Part shown: positions 48,898 to 58,406 of the stretch, in pieces
Position numbering within the stretch: the stretch's first letter is position 1
How the letters are laid out: each line of letters opens with the position of its first letter
Notes under the pieces: model-generated
What the model saw: the letters and a program-made list of their open reading frames with translations, nothing else
Told to the model about the DNA's origin: nothing
The model's database searches: none
Translations under genes and position numbers: made by a program
Source: Psychromonas ingrahamii 37
Lineage (GTDB): Bacteria > Pseudomonadota > Gammaproteobacteria > Enterobacterales > Psychromonadaceae
Length of the DNA: 64,000 bases
Reading direction: 5' to 3'
NCBI RefSeq assembly: GCF_000015285.1
Contig: NC_008709.1
Coordinates: forward strand, 3,038,001 to 3,102,000

Positions 48898-49743
48898 TTG
48901 ATTAAAAACAAAAAACACCGCGGATTTTTGCTGGTCTTCCTTTTATTAGGGGTATCGGCATGCAGTTCAAAAATGATTTACAACAACCTGGACTGGCTTT
49001 CTTATTGGTATATAGAGGATTATATTACCTTAACCAATGTGCAGGAAGCGGAGTTTGATCCGGCATTAGTGCAGTTTTTAGACTGGCACCGAAAATCAGA
49101 ATTACCAAGCTACCTTACTCAGATTAAGCAAATTAAACAGGATATCAATAACGGGTTGGAACAGACCGATATAGAAGCTTATATGAAAACCTTTGAAGGC
49201 TTCTGGCAGGCTATTTTAATTGGCATAGAACCGGGTGTGCTGAAGTTAGCCTATTCACTAAAAGAGGAACAAATAACGGAGTTTTTAGCGGCCAATGAAA
49301 AGAAAAATCGGGATAGGGTTGAGGAGTTTGAGGATTTAAGTGAGCAAGCAAGATTAGATAAGAGATTTGATAAAATTGAAAGCCGATTATCCTCCTTTAT
49401 CGGTAAGCTTGACCCAGCACAAAAGCAATTAATCAATAGTACCAACGAGCAACAATTATCGACATTTGTTGAATGGATTGAGTTTCGCCGTAATTGGGCA
49501 AATTCGATACGGGAAGCTTATACCCTGCAAGGTGATAAACCCGCTTTTGAAAAAGCATTAAGGCGTTCGATTTTGCAGGCTGACTCTTTTCGTTCAGCGC
49601 AATTTAAGCAAAAAACAGAATATAATAAAACCCTGTGGAAAGTGACGTTCGCGCAGTTAATTGACTCTTTAAATAAAAAACAATTGCAGAAACTCAATAA
49701 CAAGTTGGACGATATTATTGAAGACTTAGAGGCCTTATTGTAG
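48898..49743 (+). CDS. DUF6279-type lipoprotein
   Basis: The 281-residue protein has a lipoprotein signal (FLLVFLLLGVSACSSK; Cys22) and then NNLDWLSYWYIEDYITLTNV, which matches DUF6279 lipoproteins as I recall them. The rest is helical. It starts at a TTG with GGAG 6 bp upstream (48888-48891). Its role is unknown to me. It is a single-gene unit. Confidence 0.8.
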   Translation: MIKNKKHRGFLLVFLLLGVSACSSKMIYNNLDWLSYWYIEDYITLTNVQEAEFDPALVQFLDWHRKSELPSYLTQIKQIKQDINNGLEQTDIEAYMKTFEGFWQAILIGIEPGVLKLAYSLKEEQITEFLAANEKKNRDRVEEFEDLSEQARLDKRFDKIESRLSSFIGKLDPAQKQLINSTNEQQLSTFVEWIEFRRNWANSIREAYTLQGDKPAFEKALRRSILQADSFRSAQFKQKTEYNKTLWKVTFAQLIDSLNKKQLQKLNNKLDDIIEDLEALL

Positions 49744-49818
49744 GGGATTGGGACCTTTAGTGCGCATTTTTGCCCGTCATTATCGAGGTCAGTTAGTCGA
49801 TAATCCCAGTGCATATTT

Positions 49819-50282
49819 CGCATAGAAGACTCAGTTCCTAAAACGCCCCCACATCGTATTTTCAATTCACTCCACGGCATCGCATGCTGAGATCCCCGAC
49901 AAAAAACTTCGGGGATGACGGGTAATAATATAGGACGCTGAAGTCATTTTCAGCAGTTCAGTGTCATAAACGAGCTAAGCTCTGCGTGCCCTTTATCGGT
50001 GCCCATTTTGTATAGAAGACTCTGTTCCTAAAACACCCCGATATTGTATTTTTAATTCACTCCACGGTATCGCATGCTGAGATCCCCGAAAAAAAACTTC
50101 GGGGATGACGGTTGGAGGAAGCGCAGGTTTTTTTACCGTCATTCCCGAAGTCAGTTAGTCGGGAATCTCAGTGCGCATTTCGCATAGAATACTCCGTTCC
50201 TAAAACACCCCGATATTGTATTTTCAATTCACTCCACGGCATTGCATGCTGAGATCCCCGACAAAAAACTTCGGGGATGACG
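49819..50282. repeat. Three copies of a 102-bp repeat with hairpins
   Basis: Copies at 49819-49920, 50009-50110 and 50181-50282 run from CGCATAGAAGACTCAG to ACTTCGGGGATGACG. Each ends in the hairpin-forming GATCCCCGAC ... TTCGGGGAT. The spacers hold a second hairpin type (ATTCCCGAAG ... TCGGGAAT). A short piece recurs at 50308-50343 and again near 57075-57120. These look like small non-autonomous elements. Confidence 0.75.
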
Positions 50283-50469
50283 GGTAATAATACTGAACTG
50301 TCGTTCAAATCACTCCCCGACAAAATACTTGAGGATGACGGTTGGAGAAATCGCGGAGCCTGAAGGCTAAGTTCCATTTCCGTGTTGGTGATTTCAGTTA
50401 CAATTTCTGTTGTTACAATTCCGCATGCAAGTTTCTTTGTGCGCACTTAAATTCCCTATTCTATTTACA

Positions 50470-50549
50470 CACCTCGACAGCTGCACTCAAAAACGCCATT
50501 CTGTGTGCGCACCTCGACAGCTGCACTCAAAAACGCTATTCTGTGTGCA
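50470..50549. repeat. 40-bp tandem repeat, two copies, upstream of fic
   Basis: CACCTCGACAGCTGCACTCA starts each 40-bp unit (50470-50509, 50510-50549); one mismatch separates them. They end 31 bp before the Fic start codon and so may contain control elements. Confidence 0.75.
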
Positions 50550-50580
50550 CAAAAAGAACAACTAAATATGGATTACTACG

Positions 50581-51654
50581 ATGACTACCAACAATTATTT
50601 AAAGCCATTAGCGATGCTGGAGAATTTAGAAAGTAGAGCTGTGCTGAAAGCGACAGTTAAAGCTCGTGCAGCTCTCGCAGAGCTACAAGGTTTGACGAAC
50701 AGCCTGCCTAATCCGCATTTACTTATTGCAACACTGTCACTTCAAGAAGCGCGTGAAAGCTCTGAGATAGAAGATATTGTGACAACGCAAGATGAGCTAT
50801 ACCGTAGTAATTACAAGGCAAGGCAATTTACTTCGGCGAGCGCCAAGGAAGTGCACGACTATGCTGTCGCTCTTACCTTTGGCTTTGACATAGTACAAAA
50901 GACAGGCTTGCTTACGAACAACACAATCTGCGAAATCCAGAAGAATATAGAACATAACAATGCGGGTTTTCGTAAGCAAGGCGGCACCGTTCTTAAGAAT
51001 GAAAAAACGGATGAAGTTATCCATACACCTCCACAAACAGAACAAGAAGTGCTTAATTTAATGGGCGCTTTGGAAGCCTTTATCAATAATAACGACCTCT
51101 CGGATTATGACGAGCTAGTCAAGATGGCACTCATACATCATCAGTTCGAAAGCATACATCCGTTCTACGATGGTAACGGAAGAACGGGCCGCATAATCAA
51201 TATATTGTACCTGTGCAAGCAAGGTTTGCTCGATACCCCCGTGCTATACATATCAAGCTACCTTAATCAGCACAAATCTGACTACTACAAACATTTGCAG
51301 CATGTACGCGAGACTGGTGACTGGGAGGAATGGATTTTGTATATGCTAAAAGCCGTGCAAATAACCAGCCAAGATACACTACGCACTATAAAGCGCTTAC
51401 TTGCGCTGATGCAAGAGCATAAACATATCATTAAAGCGACTTTCCCAAAGATGTATAGTCATGAGTTGATTAATCATCTTTTCACACATCCTTATACGAA
51501 AGTCGAATTTGCTAAAGATGAACTTGATATACATAGAAATACAGCACGAAACTATTTAAACAAGCTAGTTAAAATTGGAATCTTAGATAAGATCGAGCAT
51601 GGCAATGAGTACTACTATCTAAACACATCACTATGCGGACTATTTACAAAGTGA
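50581..51654 (+). CDS. Fic-family adenylyltransferase
   Basis: The 357-residue protein is a Fic enzyme that transfers AMP (or a related group) to target proteins. The catalytic loop HPFYDGNGRTGR (193-204) is perfect. An N-terminal Fic_N domain contains an inhibitory helix with SSEIED (60-65), so it is of the self-inhibited class, and the C-terminal 80 residues form a winged helix (TKVEFAKDELDIHRNTARNY). Such proteins often act as toxins or regulators. No separate antitoxin gene is seen, which fits the internal inhibition. The repeats just upstream may affect its expression. Confidence 0.93.
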   Translation: MTTNNYLKPLAMLENLESRAVLKATVKARAALAELQGLTNSLPNPHLLIATLSLQEARESSEIEDIVTTQDELYRSNYKARQFTSASAKEVHDYAVALTFGFDIVQKTGLLTNNTICEIQKNIEHNNAGFRKQGGTVLKNEKTDEVIHTPPQTEQEVLNLMGALEAFINNNDLSDYDELVKMALIHHQFESIHPFYDGNGRTGRIINILYLCKQGLLDTPVLYISSYLNQHKSDYYKHLQHVRETGDWEEWILYMLKAVQITSQDTLRTIKRLLALMQEHKHIIKATFPKMYSHELINHLFTHPYTKVEFAKDELDIHRNTARNYLNKLVKIGILDKIEHGNEYYYLNTSLCGLFTK

Positions 51655-52223
51655 AATATTCTAATGAAGGTTAAATAAAGTTTACAAATAGGAGGAAATT
51701 TAGATCCCTATTTGTGACCAAACCAATATCTTGGATTCAAATAGTAAGCGCATAACTTAAATAGGTAGAAAAACGATCCTCTCAATAAGCTAGCGCTTTT
51801 TCTCCGGCAAGATTGGCCTAGGTTAGCTCAATTAAGCAGTAACCCGATTTATTGGTGAGAGCAACCCGCAGGGTTTAATTTTTAACTGATCGTAATTCCC
51901 TTTCTTTTCGGACTTATCAGGTACCTTAGCGAGGCGGGTAAGAATGTTAATCCCATATTCAATATAACAACAGCGGCTGTTAACCGCTTGCTCATCCACT
52001 ACCCTTATCCTTTTTTAATCAACCATATTCGTCAGTGCCCCACCCCAATAACCTGCTCAAGGTCTACAATAATCAATAGCAAATATTTGCTGGAAATAAT
52101 CCCGTTGTTTGTTTGCAGTTCAAAGGGAAAAAAGAACACCGCTTGGTTAGTTTGCCACAGGCCCCTTATGATCCTTCAAGCAAGGAGCACTAGGGAAGCC
52201 GATAGCTTTTATGGAGATGAATA
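51655..52223. other. Intergenic region upstream of the GH31 gene
   Basis: I see no gene here that can be supported. A minus-strand frame at about 51830-51943 (ILTRLAKVPDKSEKKGNYDQ) may be a transposase relic but cannot be assigned. The 78-codon frame at 51988-52224 has no motif. Confidence 0.4.
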
Positions 52224-55200
52224 ATGAACACAGTCAGTAAAGTATTTTGTATGTGCCTGCTTACAATAAGTATCTTTAGCCTCAGCCTGAATGCCCACAG
52301 TGAGATATTTCATAAAAAATTTACGATCGATTCAGCCACTCTGATAGTGGAGCTGCTCGATGATGATTTAGTACATTTTGAGTATGCAAGCCCGAGCAAC
52401 AGCACCAATGGCAGCAGCCCTATTTATCAATCACCGATGGTCTATAAATCGGATTATAGCGGCCCCACCAGCATCCAGGACAAGGGTAATTCCCTTGAAA
52501 CGAGCGATTTAATTGTACATATAAACAGTAGCAACCTGTGCGTTGCCGTGCGCGATAAAACCCAGGCAAATACTCTGTTAACCACGGTCTGCCCGGTGGA
52601 TTTAAGTCTCGCCTGGAAAGGCATTAATATCAGTCCCAGCGGCACTGAAAATATTTATGGTCTGGGTCAGCAATTTAAAAAACTGGGCAGCGCCGATGGT
52701 GACTGGTTAGCCCACAAAGTGCGCGAAGCTCAGCCAAACGGTCAGGCACAGGCGCACGGCAATGGTTTTATGCCTTTTGGCCAGGCAGGTATGGTGGGCA
52801 ATGTACAATTTCCAGTTATCTACTCTCTGGGCAGCAAGGCAGATTATGCATTATTTCTGGATAATGTTTACAAGCAGCAGTGGGATTTTGAGGCCAACTG
52901 GTGGGAAGTGCGCATGTGGGGTGATCAAATTCGCTTTTATATAATGTCAGGGGCGGACCTGCCGGATTTGCGCAAAGACTATATGGAACTAGTGGGCAGA
53001 CCGCCAGTACCACCGAAAAAAGCCTTCGGTCTGTGGTTATCGGAATTTGGCTATAAAAACTGGAATGAAGTAGACACGTTACTGTCAGCTGCCCGAACTA
53101 ATAACTTTCCCATTGACGGTTTTGTGCTGGATCTGTTTTGGTTTGGCGGAATCAAAGCCAACAATCCCGACAGCCCGATGGGAAAACTGGACTGGGATAC
53201 CAGCAACAATGACGGCAATGACTATTATTTTCCCGATCCGGCCGGAAAAGTAGCCTTATATCAGCAGGATAATATTTCTCTGGTGGCGATTGAAGAGTCT
53301 TATATCAATAAAAATACTGCAACCTATAACGATATGATGCAGACGGGCAACTATTTTTCCTATGCAAAAAGTGCTGGAAAATGTGATGACTTACAACAGG
53401 GAAAAATAACCCATATTAATGACTGGTTTGGTGATGCCGCCATGCTTGACTGGAGCGACACTGCGGGTGCTGGCTGGCTGCACCTCAACCGCCGTTTTCC
53501 TAATCTCTCTAACATAGGTATTACTTCGCACTGGACAGATTTGGGCGAGCCGGAAAAATACAATCCTTCAAGCTGTTATGACGGTCTAGAAACAGCGGTT
53601 AATGGTCTTAAAAACAGCCACGGTGATATACACAATCTGTATAATTTTCTGTGGAATAAATCCATTTATGAGGGCTATTATCAGCAGCGCGATAAGGTAG
53701 ATGAGCGCTCCTTTATTGTTACCCGTTCGGGCACCTCGGGCATTCAACGCTTTGGCGCAGCCATGTGGTCCGGTGATATCGGCTCAAATCTGGATTTACT
53801 GGCAAGCCATTCAAATGCGCAGCTGCATATGTCCTTTTCCGGCATTGATTATTATGGCGCGGATATTGGCGGTTTTCGCCGCGAAGGTATGCCCTATAAT
53901 CAGGATCATTCGGGTAATCGCCAGTACGAAGATGAACTCTATACGCAGTGGTTCGCTAATGGTGCTTGGTTTGATGTACCGGTACGTCCTCATACGGACA
54001 ATGCTTTTCAGAGCTCGCAGCGCTATGAAACCGCGCCTTATTTAGTGGGTTATATTAACAGTAACCGCGAAAATATCCGCCAGCGTTATGCCCTTATTCC
54101 TTACTATTATTCTCTGGCTTATCGCGCTTTTCTGGAAGGCGAACCTGTGATGCCGCCACCGCTATTTTATTATCAGGATGATATTAACTTGCGTGAAATG
54201 GGACATGAAAAGATGATCGGTAAAGACTTACTGGTAGGCGTTGTTGCCAACCACGGTGAATATCAACGCAATATGTATTTGCCTGCCGGTAAATGGGTTA
54301 ACTACCACAGTAATGAGTGGCTTGACAGTCAGGGTCAGTGGTTAAATCAGGTGCCTGTTTATCGGAATAAACTTTTCCGTTTGCCCGCTTTTGTTAAAGC
54401 GGGGGCGATTATTCCGCAGATGTATGTCGATGCTAATAGCAAAGATGCCTTCGGTCATTCGAAAAACGGCACTGCTGTGCATAATGAATTAATACTTAAG
54501 GTGGTTGCCGGTGATAACCCTGCCGGCTTTACGCTCTATGAAGATGATGGCAGCACCTTAAGCTATGATGCCAAGAAGCAGCCAGTTTATAATACTAGAA
54601 CCACCCTGCTCACGCAGAAAAAACAAGGTGATCACCAGCGAGTCTCGATTCATGCCAGCAGTGGCACTTATGCTGGCGCGCCCAAATCTCGTCAAAATAC
54701 AGTGCAGCTGATTTTGGATAATCAGCAGGCCACGGACGTGAAACTCAATAATATGTCACTCACCCAATATAACAGCAAAAATTCTTTTGATGGGGCAAGC
54801 TCCGGCTGGTATAACGCAGGTAACAATGTGGTTTATGCCAAAACAGCTAGTATGCTGACCAGCAAGGTCAAATACTTGGATTTTTATCAGCAAAGCACGC
54901 CGGCTATTAGTTCAGCCTATTTTGCCTGTGATAACGGCTGGACCAACCCGGGTGATGAACTCTACTTAGTCGGCAGTATTGTGGAATTGGGTAACTGGAA
55001 TCTTAATCGGGCGATAAAAATGAACCCTAGCGTTTATCATGCCTATATTTCAAACCCTCCCCCCAACCATAATGGTCCGGGTCCTTCGGCACCGGTATGG
55101 ACCAAGATAGTTGCACCGCTGCCCGTTAATACAGTTTTCACCTGGAAATGTGTGAAAAAGTTAGCCGATAATATCTGGGTTTGGCAACCAGGTGATAATA

Positions 55201-55256
55201 ACCAGCATACGACGGTAGCATCAGGTTATTCAGGAATGACCATGGGCAGTTTTTAA
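52224..55256 (+). CDS. Secreted GH31 alpha-glucosidase with C-terminal CBM20
   Basis: The 1010-residue enzyme cuts alpha-glucans from the non-reducing end or transfers glucosyl units. It has a signal peptide (MNTVSKVFCMCLLTISIF, cleavage near NAHS), an N-terminal beta domain, and a GH31 barrel with DGFVLDLFWFG (about 304-314), the nucleophile Asp in HWTDLGEPEKY (about 438), and the acid/base Asp in RFGAAMWSGDIGSN (about 518). The last 115 residues are a starch-binding CBM20 (GDELYLVGSIVELGNWN ... TVFTWKCVKK). It would work outside the cell or in the periplasm on starch or glycogen. Base composition is richer in GC than the neighbouring genes. It stands alone, with no transporter nearby. Confidence 0.93.
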   Translation: MNTVSKVFCMCLLTISIFSLSLNAHSEIFHKKFTIDSATLIVELLDDDLVHFEYASPSNSTNGSSPIYQSPMVYKSDYSGPTSIQDKGNSLETSDLIVHINSSNLCVAVRDKTQANTLLTTVCPVDLSLAWKGINISPSGTENIYGLGQQFKKLGSADGDWLAHKVREAQPNGQAQAHGNGFMPFGQAGMVGNVQFPVIYSLGSKADYALFLDNVYKQQWDFEANWWEVRMWGDQIRFYIMSGADLPDLRKDYMELVGRPPVPPKKAFGLWLSEFGYKNWNEVDTLLSAARTNNFPIDGFVLDLFWFGGIKANNPDSPMGKLDWDTSNNDGNDYYFPDPAGKVALYQQDNISLVAIEESYINKNTATYNDMMQTGNYFSYAKSAGKCDDLQQGKITHINDWFGDAAMLDWSDTAGAGWLHLNRRFPNLSNIGITSHWTDLGEPEKYNPSSCYDGLETAVNGLKNSHGDIHNLYNFLWNKSIYEGYYQQRDKVDERSFIVTRSGTSGIQRFGAAMWSGDIGSNLDLLASHSNAQLHMSFSGIDYYGADIGGFRREGMPYNQDHSGNRQYEDELYTQWFANGAWFDVPVRPHTDNAFQSSQRYETAPYLVGYINSNRENIRQRYALIPYYYSLAYRAFLEGEPVMPPPLFYYQDDINLREMGHEKMIGKDLLVGVVANHGEYQRNMYLPAGKWVNYHSNEWLDSQGQWLNQVPVYRNKLFRLPAFVKAGAIIPQMYVDANSKDAFGHSKNGTAVHNELILKVVAGDNPAGFTLYEDDGSTLSYDAKKQPVYNTRTTLLTQKKQGDHQRVSIHASSGTYAGAPKSRQNTVQLILDNQQATDVKLNNMSLTQYNSKNSFDGASSGWYNAGNNVVYAKTASMLTSKVKYLDFYQQSTPAISSAYFACDNGWTNPGDELYLVGSIVELGNWNLNRAIKMNPSVYHAYISNPPPNHNGPGPSAPVWTKIVAPLPVNTVFTWKCVKKLADNIWVWQPGDNNQHTTVASGYSGMTMGSF

Positions 55257-55282
55257 AAAGCCCCGCTTGGCGAGAAAAACTT

Positions 55283-55648
55283 GTAGGGTGCGCTCCGCGC
55301 ACTGAGCATTATTAACAGTGCATGGAATGCACCCTACCGATAACATCCCCGTAGGGCCCTCTCCGCACATCAAGTATTATTAACGGTGCATGAAATGCAC
55401 CCTACCAATAACATAACTTGTAGAGTGCGCTATGCGCACCGAGTATCATTAACGGTGCATGAATGCACCCTACCGATAACATCCCCGTAGGGTGCGCTCC
55501 GCGCACCGAGCATCATTAACGGTGCATGGAATGCACCCTACCGATAACATCCCCGTAGGGCCTTCTCCACACATCAAGTATTATTAACGGTGCATGAAAT
55601 GCACCCTACCAATAACATAAGCTGTAGGGTGCGCTATGCGCACCGATG
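55283..55648. repeat. REP-like array, six units in two trimeric blocks
   Basis: Units start with GTAG at 55283, 55351, 55420, 55487, 55555 and 55624 (67-69 bp apart). Each has a GTAGGGTGCG-type left arm and a GGTGCATGAAATGCACCCTAC-type right arm that pair. Types follow the order A-B-C-A-B-C (CTCCGCGCAC, CTCCGCACATCAAG, CTATGCGCACC), so a 204-bp block was duplicated. Confidence 0.85.
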
Positions 55649-55655
55649 ACCTGCG

Positions 55656-56195
55656 TTATTCACCAAATCCATTATCAATCCCATCACCAGCCCAACTGTC
55701 ATCATAAACACCCTGATGCAGATAGCGATGGTATGTCGAGTAAGGCCAATCGACGACATTATTCACATAACTATGCTTAACAGGGTTGTAATGCAGATAG
55801 TCCAGATGCTTTTCATAATCATCTTCATTACGGATTTGATGTTCCCAAAAACGGCGTTGCCAGATAGTCGATTCCCTGCGTTGCCGCTTGGATTTATTGA
55901 GTAACTCCTCATGTAACAGATCTGGCCCACATTGTTTGCTGACCGCTCGTTTTATCATTGCCCAACGCATACTGAAATTCGCATCACCCACCGGCAGCGT
56001 CCAGATACAGTGGAGATGGTCAGGCAGTAATACCCAGCCATTAATTTCAAAAGGATATATTGCTTGTACATCGCGAATGGCATTACGCAAGGCAAGCATC
56101 ACCTTTTTATTACATAATATCTGCTGCCGTCGATAGGTCACCACAGTGAAAAAATAGGTGCCTCCTTTGATATCTGCACACCGATAATTAGCCAT
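55656..56195 (-). CDS. RAYT (REP-associated tyrosine transposase)
   Basis: The 179-residue single-domain HUH transposase is of the TnpA-REP type. It has the family opening RCADIKGGTYFFTVVTYRRQ, the HUH motif LLPDHLHCIWTLP (about 57-69), MRWAMIKRAVSK, and the catalytic Tyr region YEKHLDYLHYNPVKHSY. These enzymes bind and nick REP sequences and are thought to move them. REP-like units flank it on both sides (55283-55648, 56226-56385), as expected for a resident RAYT. The gene is complete and may be active. Confidence 0.93.
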   Translation of the reverse strand: MANYRCADIKGGTYFFTVVTYRRQQILCNKKVMLALRNAIRDVQAIYPFEINGWVLLPDHLHCIWTLPVGDANFSMRWAMIKRAVSKQCGPDLLHEELLNKSKRQRRESTIWQRRFWEHQIRNEDDYEKHLDYLHYNPVKHSYVNNVVDWPYSTYHRYLHQGVYDDSWAGDGIDNGFGE

Positions 56196-56225
56196 TATTT
56201 AAACTCCATCAAGAATAACTATTTA

Positions 56226-56385
56226 TGGTGCATGAAATGCACCCTACCGATAAACATAGCTCATAGTGTGTGGGCTGATCGTCATTAACGGTGCATAAAA
56301 TGCACCCTACAGATTGCATAATCCGTAAAACGCTACGCAACAATCATAACTTGCGGTGCATGGAATGCACCCTACCGATAACTAT
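56226..56385. repeat. REP-like units on the other side of the RAYT gene
   Basis: Three GGTGCATGAAATGCACCCTAC-type right arms occur at about 56226, 56292 and 56354. A further unit lies at 56940-56995, between the two DUF3081-type genes. Confidence 0.8.
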
Positions 56386-56643
56386 TCAGCTCGAAACTCG
56401 CAGCTAGAAAGCTCAAAGCCCTAAGCATGCGATGTCGGTAAGGTCGCCAAATAGTTGCCCATCAATTTTTCAGGATAATTAATCGATTGCTCGCTATTGC
56501 CTTGCAGCTCGTATTTAGGCACTGTAATAGTCAAGATTTACTATTAACCGGGCTTTCAAGCTTTGAGCGGATTGATTCAATGATTAGTCTCATCATTTTT
56601 CAAGAAATGATATCAGTGCTGAATGTCCAAGCAAGGGAGCGTT

Positions 56644-56913
56644 ATGCATTTAGATCGAGAGGAAAAACAAAACCTGTTACACGTCTTTAATTTAATCACG
56701 ACTAAAGGCCACAAGACTGAGAGTGTTTATGAGCTTTCAGGTATTCGTGCATCTTATGATTTCGATGGATATACCTGCTGGTTAGCCTATAGGGATTTAA
56801 CTGTCACACTCATGTTTCACGGTTCGTATGATTTTGAGTATCAACATAAAGAGACGCTGGAGTTTTTTTTTAAAATGGTATCAAATTTATTGGCTGAAAA
56901 AGACAATTTATAA
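56644..56913 (+). CDS. DUF3081-type protein, copy 1
   Basis: The 89-residue protein begins MHLDREEKQNLLHVFNLIT and has YELSGIRASYDFDGYTCWLA and VTLMFHGSYDFEYQ. I recall this as the DUF3081 family of Vibrio/Shewanella-type bacteria; the function is unknown. AAGGGAG 6 bp upstream sets the start; the ATG 21 bp earlier has no such site. A paralogue follows 387 bp downstream. Confidence 0.8.
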   Translation: MHLDREEKQNLLHVFNLITTKGHKTESVYELSGIRASYDFDGYTCWLAYRDLTVTLMFHGSYDFEYQHKETLEFFFKMVSNLLAEKDNL

Positions 56914-56999
56914 AAGCACACAATCTATTCGTTAATACAGGCTCGTATGGTGCGCACCGATTACCGCTGCTTGCGGTGCATAGAATGCACCCTACAAAC

Positions 57000-57300
57000 T
57001 GACTTCGGGAATGACGGAGGGTTGTTATTTAAAAGTGCCGCGGTCCTATTACCCGTTTAGGAATGACGCCCCTATTACCCGTCATCCCCGAAGCGTTTTG
57101 TCGGGGAGTGATTTGAACGAAAGTAACAGTAAAGTCGCCAAATAGTTGCCCATCTACTTTTCAAATTGATCCTTCTTTCCTTGCAGCTCGTATTTAAGGC
57201 AATAGTTCATTATTAATAGGTTTTTTAATCTTTGAGATGATAATCTAATCAGTTTTTAAATAAATAATATTAATACTGAATGTTCAGAAAGGAGAGAGTT
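57000..57300. other. Intergenic region between the DUF3081-type genes
   Basis: This holds a GATCCCCG-type hairpin fragment (57075-57120) and the second copy of the leader sequence GTCGCCAAATAGTTGCCCAT (57132-57151), also present at 56444-56463 before copy 1. Confidence 0.65.
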
Positions 57301-57570
57301 ATGTCTTTAGATCGAATAAAAAAACAAAACATGTTAAAAGTATTTAATTTAGTCACCACTAAGGGCACTAGGACCGATGGCGTTTATGAGCTTTCAGGTA
57401 TTCGTGCGTCTCAGGATTTCGACGGATATACCTGCTGGTTAGCCTATAAAGATTTGACTGTGACGATTATGTTCCATGGTAGACACGATTTTGACTATAA
57501 AGAAAAAGATACTCTAGACATTTTTTTTAACAGAATATCAGATTTATTGGCTGACCAAGATAAAGTATAA
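57301..57570 (+). CDS. DUF3081-type protein, copy 2
   Basis: The 89-residue paralogue begins MSLDRIKKQNMLKVFNLVT and shares YELSGIRASQDFDGYTCWLA and VTIMFHGRHDFDYK with copy 1 (about 70% identity by eye). AGGAGAGAGTT gives a strong ribosome binding site. The leader is duplicated too, so the unit (about 470 bp) was copied in tandem and later separated by a REP unit. Confidence 0.8.
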   Translation: MSLDRIKKQNMLKVFNLVTTKGTRTDGVYELSGIRASQDFDGYTCWLAYKDLTVTIMFHGRHDFDYKEKDTLDIFFNRISDLLADQDKV

Positions 57571-57657
57571 AAATACACAATCTATTAGTTAACACAGTGG
57601 ACAGTAATGAGCTATTTTACTTAACGGCAATAGCGATGATTTAAGGTACAGGCGTCG

Positions 57658-58125
57658 ATGAATATTTTCATTCTGGATAATGATATTGGAACATGTGCAC
57701 AATATCATTGTGATCAGCACGTCATTAAAATGATTCTGGAAAGTGTTCAAATTCTTTGTACTGTATTGAATAAAAAAGGCTTTTCAACCCCTTATAAATC
57801 AACCCATGCTAATCACCCTTCTGTATTGTGGGCTGAAGCATCTTTTGATAATTTTTTGTGGCTGAGTGATTTAACCCTTGAGCTAAACAAAGAATACAAA
57901 TATCGATATGATAAGCAAACAGATCATAAATCTATTGTGGTGCTCTCTGAAATATCTCAGTATTCATTTTTATCCATTGGATTAACCACTTTTCCCCAAG
58001 CCATGCCGGAACAATATAAAGTGGCTAACGATCCGGTATTGGCCTATAGAAATTTTTATCGGGGCGATAAAGCCAAATTTGCAAAGTGGACTAAACGTGC
58101 GCCACCGGAATGGTTTAAAGATTAA
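57658..58125 (+). CDS. Conserved protein of a phage-like family
   Basis: The 155-residue protein reads MNIFILDNDIGTCAQYHCDQ, HVIKMILESVQIL, THANHPSVLWAEASFDNFLW and ends FAKWTKRAPPEWF. I recall phage and bacterial proteins with the same skeleton (LDxDPxxAAxxHCDKHVVKM and RxYYxGEKARFARW) but no established function. Conserved His/Cys/Asp residues in the first 25 positions suggest a metal site. It is a single gene. Confidence 0.7.
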   Translation: MNIFILDNDIGTCAQYHCDQHVIKMILESVQILCTVLNKKGFSTPYKSTHANHPSVLWAEASFDNFLWLSDLTLELNKEYKYRYDKQTDHKSIVVLSEISQYSFLSIGLTTFPQAMPEQYKVANDPVLAYRNFYRGDKAKFAKWTKRAPPEWFKD

Positions 58126-58406
58126 GCGCTTAAATACGCTGTTTATTTATAATGAACCTGAGCTTGGCTTAAGGAAAAACACTAGATCAGGTCATTCCGG
58201 CATTGTGTTGGCTGGAAGTGAGAAATAGTTTTCTGGCGCATAAGCCTTATCTTCGAGATCTTCGACTAGAACACCTCGAAGATGACGATGTGGATGGGTG
58301 AGGATGACTATGTTGAGATATGAAGATGACTATGTTGAAGTGAAAATAACAATATTGAACCTTATCCCGAATTCAGATTAATTAATAATCAAGGCAGGTT
58401 AATAAT

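Noticed and set aside
51988..52224. 78-codon open frame before the GH31 gene
   Set aside because: No motif or ribosome binding site; it probably covers the GH31 promoter region.
55283..55648. Regular 67-69-bp spacing that could suggest a CRISPR array
   Set aside because: Units are self-complementary and similar throughout, with no unique spacers and no cas genes; they are REP-like.
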